NCBI GenBank assembly: GCA_019313605.1
Contig: JAFDAW010000129.1
Span: 1 to 12,826, forward strand
Direction of reading: 5' to 3'
Origin: Deltaproteobacteria bacterium
GTDB lineage: Bacteria > Myxococcota_A > UBA9160 > SMWR01
DNA length: 12,826 nucleotides
The notes beneath the pieces were generated by a model. That model saw nothing but the letters and a program-made list of their open reading frames with translations. It was not told the DNA's origin and made no database searches. A program made the translations under genes and the position numbers. Shown here in pieces: positions 1 to 6,093 of this stretch; the stretch's first letter is position 1, and every line of letters begins with the position of its first letter.

Positions 1-1965
1 GTTCGCGACAGCGCATCCCCGACACTGGCAGCCGCGCGACGGGACACGCAACGAATCGCCGCCGAAATCCAGACAAAGGTGAGCCACTACCTGCACGCCC
101 CGAACATCGCCCCTCACCTCTCCGACAACTACTACACGATCCGAAACAATCGTTACGTGCTGCCCGTTCGTGCCGACTCGCGAGGGGGGATCCCAGGCAT
201 CGTCCACGATGCGTCGAATTCGGGAATGACGCTTTACATCGAACCCGAGCCTCTCGTCGAACTCAACAATCAGCTCAAGCGGGCGGAAATCACCATCGAG
301 CAGGAAATCCTGCGCATCTTGCGCAAGCTTTCGCGCGAAGCGGGTTCCGTGGCCGACTCCGTCGAAGCGAACGTCGCGACCCTCGAGGTCATCGATCTCG
401 CGTTCGCTCGAGCCTCGCTCGCCGAAGATCTCGATGCCGTAGAACCCGAGATCGGCGACGAGGGGATCCTGCAGCTGCCACAGCTTCGACATCCTCTGCT
501 GCCGATTGACACAGCAGTTCCGAGCGACATGCGGATCGGCTCTGACTTCACTGCGTTGATTCTCTCGGGGCCGAATGCGGGCGGCAAAACGGTCGCGCTG
601 AAAGCAGCGGCACTCGCAGCGCTCTTCGTCCGCGCGGGAATGCACGTACTCGCCGCGGAGGGGGCGCGCGTCGATCTCTTCGACGAAGTGCTCGCTCATA
701 TCGGAGACGAGCAGGACATCCGCGAAAACCTCTCGACATTCTCCGCCCACATGGCAAACCTCGCCGAGATCACCCGCCGCGCAGCGGATCGATCACTGGT
801 CGTGCTCGACGAGATCGGCGTCGGCACTGACCCGGGTGAGGGCGCGGCGCTCGCACAGGCGGTGTTGGAGACGCTGGCCGAGCGCGGTGCACGCGTCATC
901 GCCACGACCCACTACAACCTGCTCAAGGAGGTGGCCGAAGTCGACGAGCGGTTTGCGAATGCGAGCGTGGAGTTCGACTCCGAAACGCTGGAACCCACCT
1001 ATCGCCTCCGCATGGGGCTGCCCGGAACCTCGTCGGCGACGTCCGTCGCAGCTCGGATGGGACTCGACGCACAGGTAATCGCACGTGCCAATGAATTGTT
1101 GAATCGCGAAGATCGCCAACTCGATCGGGTGCTGACCGAACTCTCCGCAGGCCGCTCTGCACTCGAAGCCGAGAAGCGCGAGATCGCCCAGTTAAAATCC
1201 GAAACCGAGGCGGTGCGAGACGAGCACCGGTCGAAACTGGAGAGGCTCCAGGCCAGGCGCGACAAGCTGTTCCTCTCGATGCGAGAAGAACTCGAGCAAT
1301 CGTTTCGCGAGGCGCACGAGCAAGTGGCCACCGTCATCCGCGATCTTCAGCGTGGCGGCGGTGCGCGCGATGCGGCCGCGGCCCGCGAGAAATTGCAGGC
1401 GATCGCCAGTGACACCGAGGCCACACAGCGAGAGGCGGGACTCGAAGCGCCGGCCAACGAGTCGCTCAATCCCATCGACTGGTCCCGCGCTTCCGCGGGC
1501 GATCTCGTTCAGATTCTCGGCGGTGGCAAGGGAGTGCTCTCGTCGTTGCCCGACCAGCGAGGTCGCGTCACCGTGCAACTCGGCAGCGCGCGCTTGTCGG
1601 TTCCGATGGAGCGCGTTGGAGCGGCTGAGCCCCCGCAGGAGCAGCAGCCGACGGAGCGCGCGACGCCGCGCATCACCGTCACACGCGCGGCTTCCGCAGA
1701 CGGGCCAGCCGAACACGAAGCGGATGCGGATCGCTGCGACCTGCACGGCCTGCGGGTCGACGAAGCGCTCGATCGGCTGGCCTACGCGCTCGACCGGGCC
1801 GCATCGGCGGGTCGTTCGAGTCTCGCGATCAGCCACGGCCGGGGGACGGGCACGCTGCGAAAGGTCGTCCGCGAGTACCTCCGTGACTGCCCGTTCATCT
1901 CGCGCTTTGCCACCGCCGCTCAGCAAGAAGGCGGTGACGGCGTGACCGTCGCCTTCTTCCGCTGA
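1..1965 (+). CDS. mutS2: Endonuclease MutS2 / ribosome-rescue ATPase (5'-truncated by window)
   Basis: The frame is open from base 1 and its first codons already look like MutS2 (VRDSASPTLAAARRD), so the start lies upstream; the GTG at 79 is internal. About 654 codons are present. Family members are near 780 residues, so roughly 130 N-terminal residues are missing. The visible order is core/clamp region, Walker A GPNAGGKT (568-591), the STFSAHM signature, Walker B LVVLDEIG followed by GTDPGEGAAL, ATTHY, a long charged coiled coil (about 1080-1450), and a C-terminal Smr domain (about 1735-1965) with CDLHGLR and HGRGTG motifs. MutS2 is not a classical mismatch-repair protein: family members suppress recombination and/or split collided ribosomes, with the Smr domain acting on nucleic acid. 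The Smr motif reads CDLHG rather than the more usual LDLHG. Identification is secure; which of the two roles dominates here cannot be read from sequence. Confidence 0.96.
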   Translation, partial: VRDSASPTLAAARRDTQRIAAEIQTKVSHYLHAPNIAPHLSDNYYTIRNNRYVLPVRADSRGGIPGIVHDASNSGMTLYIEPEPLVELNNQLKRAEITIEQEILRILRKLSREAGSVADSVEANVATLEVIDLAFARASLAEDLDAVEPEIGDEGILQLPQLRHPLLPIDTAVPSDMRIGSDFTALILSGPNAGGKTVALKAAALAALFVRAGMHVLAAEGARVDLFDEVLAHIGDEQDIRENLSTFSAHMANLAEITRRAADRSLVVLDEIGVGTDPGEGAALAQAVLETLAERGARVIATTHYNLLKEVAEVDERFANASVEFDSETLEPTYRLRMGLPGTSSATSVAARMGLDAQVIARANELLNREDRQLDRVLTELSAGRSALEAEKREIAQLKSETEAVRDEHRSKLERLQARRDKLFLSMREELEQSFREAHEQVATVIRDLQRGGGARDAAAAREKLQAIASDTEATQREAGLEAPANESLNPIDWSRASAGDLVQILGGGKGVLSSLPDQRGRVTVQLGSARLSVPMERVGAAEPPQEQQPTERATPRITVTRAASADGPAEHEADADRCDLHGLRVDEALDRLAYALDRAASAGRSSLAISHGRGTGTLRKVVREYLRDCPFISRFATAAQQEGGDGVTVAFFR

Positions 1966-1980
1966 ATTCTCGTTCCACAT

Positions 1981-2065
1981 GCCTTGTCGCTGAACCGCCG
2001 TTGCCGTTGAACCGCCCTTGTCGCTGAACCGCCCTTGCAGTTGAACCGCCGTTGCCGTTGAACCA
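1981..2065. repeat. Five tandem copies of a 17-bp repeat between convergent genes
   Basis: Five head-to-tail 17-bp units at 1981-1997, 1998-2014, 2015-2031, 2032-2048 and 2049-2065 follow the consensus cCcTTGccGtTGAACCG. Units 2 and 5 differ only at the last base, and units 1 and 3 only at the first. The array lies 15 bp after the mutS2 stop and 39 bp before the stop of the convergent oxidoreductase. There are no spacers and no strong self-complementarity within a unit. The function is unknown; a role in transcription end-zone or chromosome architecture is possible but unproven. Three units make 51 bp, so the array could be translated without a frameshift, but nothing indicates that it is. 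Confidence 0.9.
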
Positions 2066-2104
2066 CAACTGGAAGCACGCTCGAGCCACAGAAGTCCGCG
2101 CGGC

Positions 2105-3442
2105 TTAGCCGAGGTCTACCGCGACGTCGGCAGCGGCCCGGTAGCCCGATCGCAGCGCCGCATTCCAGCCCGGACCCATCAGGTAATCGCCCGCGAAGTA
2201 GATGCGCCGGCCCCGGCGCCGACAGTCCGCCTGGACGCGCGTAAAGTCTGCGATCGCCCGGTAGCGCCCCACATCGAAGCGCGGCACGGCGCGCTTCTCT
2301 CGCAACACCTCGGCGAAGATGCCCGCGCCGTGGATGCGCGGGAAGATTCCACTCAGCGCGGCGATCAACTCCTTGCCCACGGTTTCGTCCGGCGCCTCGA
2401 AGTAGTCCGCGCTCCAACGACCCGTCGCCCGCAGCAGGGCCAGACCGCGGCCTTTGGGTACGCGCCCGCCTTCGAACCCGGGCTCGAGCAGAACCGACTC
2501 CAGCGGCCAACCTTCGCGCTGTGGGAACTGGATCTGCTGCGGGTGGGAGTGGAACGGGCGACGCAGCGCGACGGCCAACGAGATTTCGGGCGTGTAGCGA
2601 ACCTTCTCGAGCGCATCCCGCTCCGCAAAAGAGAATTCCGCGCCCGCCAGTGCGACGGCTTCCGGCGCTGGAACGGCCAGAACGATCGCATCGGCTTCGG
2701 CCAAACGCTCTCGCTCAGCTCCCCGAACGCGGAAGCGCACCCCACCTCCGCTACAACTCTCGACATTCGCCACACAGACGCCGAGAGCGGCTGGAACCGA
2801 CGACGCCGCTCGATCCATCAGCTCCTGGGACGATGAGCGCAGCAGACCAAGACGCTCCCCCGCACCATCCCGGTAATGGTGGAGGAACAGCACCCGGCTC
2901 ACCTCGCGCGCATCGGCGAGCGAAGTACGCGACACCAGCGGGCCCATCCAATGCTGCGTGACGCGCGCGCCAAAATAGAGCCGACCAAAATCGGCGAGGC
3001 TCCGATCGTCGAGGCTCGCCGCGCGCTCGGGCCGCTCGGGGTCGATCCGATTCCCGTAGCGGGCGACGAGACGCGGAAGCCGCAGCAAGCCGAGCAGCTG
3101 GTGAATTCGGACCCCGGGGATACGCGCAATCCCCAGCAAGCTCCGAGGATCGATGACCTGGACCCGATCGCGGTGGGCGAGCGCTCGCACCACGGGCCGC
3201 AGGGGTAGGAGTTCTGGCAGATCGAGTTCGCCGATCCAGCTCAGCAGGGCCTTGTCAGCAGTGCCGACGATCGCGCCAGCGCGCTCGATCGTGAAGTTTT
3301 CGCGCACGACGGGCCGTGCGCGGCCGCCGGGGAGCTGCTCGCGCTCGAAGAGCGATACCTGAAAACCGCGCTGGGCGAGCCGCCAGGCCGCTCCCAATCC
3401 AGCAATTCCAGCGCCCACCACCGCGACTCGCTTCGCCGCCAT
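2105..3442 (-). CDS. FAD-dependent oxidoreductase, amine-oxidase / protoporphyrinogen-oxidase-like superfamily
   Basis: About 445 residues. The N-terminus has a Rossmann dinucleotide fold: GAGIAGLGAAWRLAQRG from residue 10, an acidic ribose-binding Glu near residue 33 (SLFERE), then LPGGRA, the usual second FAD motif of this superfamily. The C-terminus ends with IYFAGDYLMGPGWNAALRSG, matching the FAD-closing GD...A..SG motif of protoporphyrinogen oxidase, phytoene desaturase and HpnE-like flavoproteins. Start choice: the ATG at 3442 has GGGGGG eight bases upstream; a GTG three codons earlier (3451) is possible but has no spaced Shine-Dalgarno. No signal peptide or membrane helix is evident, so it is probably cytosolic or peripheral. 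Its substrate cannot be assigned: no haem, carotenoid or hopanoid gene is adjacent. It is separated from folC by 380 bp and probably has its own promoter. Confidence 0.88.
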   Translation of the reverse strand: MAAKRVAVVGAGIAGLGAAWRLAQRGFQVSLFEREQLPGGRARPVVRENFTIERAGAIVGTADKALLSWIGELDLPELLPLRPVVRALAHRDRVQVIDPRSLLGIARIPGVRIHQLLGLLRLPRLVARYGNRIDPERPERAASLDDRSLADFGRLYFGARVTQHWMGPLVSRTSLADAREVSRVLFLHHYRDGAGERLGLLRSSSQELMDRAASSVPAALGVCVANVESCSGGGVRFRVRGAERERLAEADAIVLAVPAPEAVALAGAEFSFAERDALEKVRYTPEISLAVALRRPFHSHPQQIQFPQREGWPLESVLLEPGFEGGRVPKGRGLALLRATGRWSADYFEAPDETVGKELIAALSGIFPRIHGAGIFAEVLREKRAVPRFDVGRYRAIADFTRVQADCRRRGRRIYFAGDYLMGPGWNAALRSGYRAAADVAVDLG

Positions 3443-3521
3443 GCGCCACACCCCCCGTCCGAGAATCCGAAGCCTAGCAATCCGCCGCGCGCGGGCCGCG
3501 AACCCAGTTAGTTGCAGACCG

Positions 3522-3562
3522 CTGAGAGGATCTCAGTACACAAATTGTGTCACTTCCGAAGT
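3522..3562. promoter_or_regulatory. Block of three back-to-back perfect palindromes
   Basis: Three perfect palindromes follow one another with single-base gaps: CTGAGA-GGA-TCTCAG (3522-3536), ACACAA-A-TTGTGT (3538-3550) and ACTTC-C-GAAGT (3552-3562). They lie 80-120 bp upstream of the oxidoreductase start and are followed by a pair of 8-bp direct repeats one helical turn apart. The arrangement suggests an operator region for dimeric regulators, or short cruciform/RNA hairpins. The regulator is unknown. Confidence 0.5.
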
Positions 3563-3710
3563 CGGAGTTGCCTACGAGTTGCCGCGGAGTGCCACTACGT
3601 GTGCCCAATACCACAGTTTTTCAAGGGGTTAGACGATTGGCTCGACCCATCGACCGGATGGCACGCGACTTGCTCTATCACAGCAGCGTACGACGAACGG
3701 AATGTCCTAG

Positions 3711-3765
3711 CGCCCGGGCTGACAACCCCTCCCGCCGCACTTTGTGTGGCGTGTCGGCCCGGGCG
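3711..3765 (-). other. Large hairpin downstream of folC
   Basis: A 14-bp stem with one mismatch joins CGCCCGGGCTGACA (3711-3724) and TGTCGGCCCGGGCG (3752-3765). The 27-base loop contains a second small stem (CCGCAC/GTGTGG). It lies 57 bases past the folC stop in the direction of folC transcription. No U-tract follows, so it is not a canonical intrinsic terminator. It may be a 3'-end-stabilising or Rho-associated structure. Confidence 0.45.
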
Positions 3766-3821
3766 TATCTGTTTGTTTCCCGCCCAGGCCGCCCGACCTC
3801 GGCCCCGCTGGCCTGCAGCCT

Positions 3822-5216
3822 TCAATCCACTCCGCTTCTGCGGGACACCACGACGCGCTCGTTCGAACCGGCGTCCGAAAGTACCCGGCGAGCGATCCCG
3901 GCCAAATAGATCGAACCCGACACACAGAGCAGATCTTCAGCGCCGAGGTCTTCCCGGGCGGCGCGAATCGCGAGGTGCGGGTTCGGCACGACCTGAACGA
4001 GGACGTCCGGAGCGGCGGCGCGGATTGCGGCCGCAACCTCGGAGGGCGACAGCGAGCGAACGGGCTCGGCGCGGGTCACCGTGACTGCGTCCGCCTCGGG
4101 CAACAGATGTTGCAAGATCCCGTCCGCATCCTTGCCCGCGGAGATCGACAGCACCAGCTGCGACCGCCGACGCGGAATGTGGTGCAGCACCTCTGCCAGC
4201 GCAGCCGCGGAAGACTCGGTGTGGGCGGAATCGATCAGCAACCACGGAGCGCGACCGATCAACTCGATTCGACCCGGGAGTCGCGCGGCCGCGAAACCCC
4301 GCTCGGCGGCATCGATCAGCGAGCCACCCCGCACACATCCGGGAGCGCGCGCTACGCAGGCCAGCGCGAGTGCCGCGTTGCGCGCCTGATGAGATCCCAG
4401 CGCCGCGATCCGGGCGTCGACGCGCAGCGGCCCATCGGTCAGGCGGATCGACTGGCCTTCGAGATCCCGATCGAGAATCTCGAAATCAAAATCGCGCCCC
4501 AGCCGCGCAAGAGGCACGCCGAGTTCCCGCGCTCGCGCCTCGACAACCTCAGCGGCTTCAGCGTGCAGATCGCCCATCACGGCGGGGACACCGGGTTTCA
4601 GAATGCCGGCCTTTTCGGATGCAATCTCGGCGAGGGTGTTGCCGAGTTGCTGCGTGTGTTCGAGTTCGATGCTCGTGACGCAGGAGACGGCCGCGGTAAT
4701 CACGTTCGTGGAATCCAGCCGCCCGCCGAGACCGACTTCGAACACGCATCGATCGACCTTCGCTTCGGAAAACAGCAGCAAAGCGGTCGCCGTGAGGGCA
4801 TCGAAAAAACTCGGTGCGTGGAGGGGGTCTTCTTCCCGCTGCTCGTCGATGTGCGGCGCAATCCGCGAGACCGCATCGGCCAGAAGCTCGCCTGCGACTT
4901 CGCGCCCGTCGATCCGAAAACGCTCGCTCCAGCGCTCGAGGTGAGGCGAGGTAAAAGTTCCGACCCTCTCGCCCGCTGCCCCGAGCAGGGCTTCGGCCAT
5001 CAGGCCGGTGGAGCCCTTGCCCTTCGAACCCGCGAGGTGGAGGACCGACAGCCCCGTCTGCGGATTGCCCAATCGCTCCATCAGACGTTGGATCGGTTCC
5101 AGGTCGAAACGCGAATAGGAGGCGTTTCGCTCCTTTTCGACGTTGATGAGCCCCGCGAGGTATTCGCTGGCAGCGGCTTCTGAACGGATTGGCCCAGCTC
5201 GCATGGGATCTGACAT
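3822..5216 (-). CDS. folC: Bifunctional dihydrofolate synthase / folylpolyglutamate synthase
   Basis: FolC is a cytosolic Mur-ligase-family enzyme that attaches glutamate to dihydropteroate and adds further glutamates to reduced folates, using ATP. About 464 residues, slightly longer than usual (420-450). Motifs from the ATG at 5216: ATP-binding loop LAGSKGKGST (about 61-70), TSPHL (89-93), EVGLGGRLDSTN (160-171), His187 of the LEHTQQLG segment, the EKAGI lysine motif, LPGRIE (313-318), DSAHT (329-333) and SGSIYLAG near the end. The ATG at 5216 is preferred because TAAGG lies ten bases upstream; a TTG at 5225 and an ATG at 5204 are alternatives. Oddities: the P-loop reads GSKGKGS instead of the commoner GTNGKGS, and DSAHT replaces the usual DGAHN. 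The fold motifs otherwise look intact. An intrinsic terminator ends only ~28 bases upstream of the start. Confidence 0.93.
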   Translation of the reverse strand: MSDPMRAGPIRSEAAASEYLAGLINVEKERNASYSRFDLEPIQRLMERLGNPQTGLSVLHLAGSKGKGSTGLMAEALLGAAGERVGTFTSPHLERWSERFRIDGREVAGELLADAVSRIAPHIDEQREEDPLHAPSFFDALTATALLLFSEAKVDRCVFEVGLGGRLDSTNVITAAVSCVTSIELEHTQQLGNTLAEIASEKAGILKPGVPAVMGDLHAEAAEVVEARARELGVPLARLGRDFDFEILDRDLEGQSIRLTDGPLRVDARIAALGSHQARNAALALACVARAPGCVRGGSLIDAAERGFAAARLPGRIELIGRAPWLLIDSAHTESSAAALAEVLHHIPRRRSQLVLSISAGKDADGILQHLLPEADAVTVTRAEPVRSLSPSEVAAAIRAAAPDVLVQVVPNPHLAIRAAREDLGAEDLLCVSGSIYLAGIARRVLSDAGSNERVVVSRRSGVD

Positions 5217-5244
5217 GGTGATCAAACCTTACAGGCAAGAACTC

Positions 5245-5281
5245 AAAAAAAACGGCGGGGTGGCCACTGGCCGCCCCGCCG
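5245..5281 (-). terminator. Strong intrinsic terminator (minus strand)
   Basis: The hairpin at 5253-5281 has 13-base arms: CGGCGGGG pairs with CCCCGCCG and GGCC with GGCC around a 3-base loop, with one C/A mismatch in the minus-strand RNA. Eight A residues on the plus strand (5245-5252) give an eight-U tract immediately after the stem on the minus strand. It lies 21 bases past the stop of the small Cys-rich gene (5303) and just before folC. Confidence 0.92.
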
Positions 5282-5302
5282 ACTGCTTCGACCCCAGTGG
5301 GA

Positions 5303-5629
5303 TCATTGAGCCATGTAGCGCTTCCACTGGCGGTATTCTTTGACCGCCGGATTCGAGGCTTCGTTTGCCGGGAAGTAGAACTTCACTGCGTGTCCGCACT
5401 TGCGGCAAATCTTGTAGCAGAAATTGAACCCATCGATCTCGCGGGTGTTGCCCACCATCTCGCGATTTTCATCGCTGCAGCAGTTTGCGGGCTGGGTCGG
5501 AGAGACGATCCGCTTCGGGTATTCGTTTCGCGGAGTTTCGTCATCGACGTACTTGATGATGTTCTTCATGATGCGATTCGCCCTCGCATCGGGGTTCTGC
5601 TTCCTGATGTTGCTACCGATTCGTCTCAA
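5303..5629 (-). CDS. Small Cys-rich, probable metal-binding protein of unknown function
   Basis: A 108-residue basic protein that I do not recognise. It has five cysteines and a nearby histidine arranged CC (50-51), then C71, C75, C78 and H80 in the segment FCYKICRKCGH, which suggests a zinc-ribbon-like or other metal site. There is no signal peptide or membrane helix. The start is the TTG at 5629, supported by AGGAAG five bases upstream; the only in-frame ATG (5569) has no properly spaced ribosome-binding site and would give 88 residues. A five-codon ATG frame overlaps the start region (ATG AGG AAG ATC ACT TGA). The gene is followed directly by a strong intrinsic terminator, and a plausible promoter lies at 5991-6019, so it looks like a genuine expressed unit. 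It could bind nucleic acid or be a small redox/metal protein; nothing in the sequence decides this. Confidence 0.7.
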   Translation of the reverse strand: MRRIGSNIRKQNPDARANRIMKNIIKYVDDETPRNEYPKRIVSPTQPANCCSDENREMVGNTREIDGFNFCYKICRKCGHAVKFYFPANEASNPAVKEYRQWKRYMAQ

Positions 5630-5716
5630 GTGATCTTCCTCATAGCTGGTTTTCTTCGCGGAGCCGGGGGCGTTACGAACCGGCTCGTGAAGGGGCTGGT
5701 TGTTCGGTCATCCATT

Positions 5717-5905
5717 TCACGGGGCATCTGGCCTGCGGTACCGGAACTCTGTGCCATCACGGGCTGCCGCCTCGAAACGGGCGCTCCCATGCGCCCTGGC
5801 ATCCACTCCCCACGCCCGCAGCCAGGCTGCGAGATCCGACAGATTCGGTTCGTACGTTCGAACCGGTCGGCTCCGTTCAATCTTGGAACCTCCGGGTGAA
5901 CACAT
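5717..5905 (-). CDS. Possible small protein, 62 residues, unknown function
   Basis: A tentative gene. From about residue 15 the translation looks protein-like (NLSDLAAWLRAWGVDARAHG and a charged, aromatic tail EFRYRRPDAP), and its third codon positions are GC-rich like those of the neighbours. The ATG at 5905 has no good ribosome-binding site; GGAGG lies seven bases before an in-frame ATT, so an unusual start is conceivable. It lies on the same strand as the Cys-rich gene, 87 bp upstream of it and downstream of the 5991-6019 promoter, so the two would be cotranscribed. It may equally be non-coding leader sequence. Confidence 0.3.
   Translation of the reverse strand: MCSPGGSKIERSRPVRTYEPNLSDLAAWLRAWGVDARAHGSARFEAAARDGTEFRYRRPDAP
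5846..5865. repeat. 7-bp inverted repeat with 6-base loop
   Basis: CGGTTCG (5846-5852) and CGAACCG (5859-5865) are perfect inverted arms separated by TACGTT. They overlap the doubtful 62-codon frame, in the transcribed leader of the Cys-rich gene. This could be an RNA hairpin or a protein-binding site, and chance is not excluded. Confidence 0.35.
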
Positions 5906-5990
5906 TGGAGGAAATGGCTCGGGCGCACCGCCGCCCGCTCCCGAACCACTCGGAGCCGCAGGTGCACGAAACGCCAGCGCGGAGCGCGTA

Positions 5991-6019
5991 ACTATACCAG
6001 AAAGCTAGCTTTTCGCCAA
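5991..6019 (-). promoter_or_regulatory. Sigma-70-like promoter with palindrome in the spacer
   Basis: Read on the minus strand: -35 TTGGCG (6014-6019, four of six consensus bases), a 17-base spacer, and -10 TATAGT (5991-5996, five of six). The perfect 12-bp palindrome AAAGCTAGCTTT (6001-6012) lies inside the spacer, a classical repressor-operator position. Transcription would start near 5984 and run toward the small ORF and the Cys-rich gene. Confidence 0.6.
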
Positions 6020-6093
6020 ATGGAAGGCAGAGATCCAGCCTCTGAAACGCTGTTCTATTACGAGCTGTAGGCCAATAACGCGCGAGCGCCCAG

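Larger units (their letters stand above)
3452..3821. other. 370-bp non-coding region between folC and the oxidoreductase
   Basis: I see no credible gene here; the open frames are low-complexity products of GC-rich sequence. The stretch holds three adjacent perfect palindromes (3522-3562), two 8-bp direct repeats GAGTTGCC spaced 11 bp apart (3565-3572 and 3576-3583), and a long hairpin near folC (3711-3765). Because the oxidoreductase reads leftward from 3442, this is its upstream control region and also the folC 3' trailer. I did not find a convincing -35/-10 pair. Confidence 0.6.
5630..6093. other. 464-bp interval with promoter, inverted repeat and one doubtful small ORF
   Basis: This interval lies between the Cys-rich gene and the patatin gene, both on the minus strand. 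It contains a sigma-70-like promoter (5991-6019), a perfect palindrome within that promoter (6001-6012), a 7-bp inverted repeat CGGTTCG/CGAACCG (5846-5852 and 5859-5865), and a 62-codon frame that may be real (5717-5905). The remaining frames look like chance products of GC-rich DNA. Confidence 0.6.

Noticed and set aside
1192..1980. 262-codon minus-strand frame opposite mutS2
   Set aside because: It overlaps the coiled coil and Smr domain of mutS2 and its composition reflects the complementary strand only.
1981..2065. CRISPR array
   Set aside because: The 17-bp units are directly contiguous with no spacers, and no cas genes are nearby.
3522..3583. tRNA-like cloverleaf made of the three small stems
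   Set aside because: Loops are one to three bases and there is no acceptor stem, T-loop consensus or anticodon-sized loop.
3744..5183. Long open frame (479 codons) on the plus strand opposite folC
   Set aside because: It is exactly antisense to a motif-complete folC, and its translation is rich in Arg/Gly/Pro with no recognisable motif. This is typical shadow coding in GC-rich DNA.
5914..5991. 25-codon plus-strand frame with GGAGG just before ATG
   Set aside because: The Shine-Dalgarno is only two bases from the ATG, the product is low-complexity and Pro/Arg-rich, and it opposes the likely transcript.
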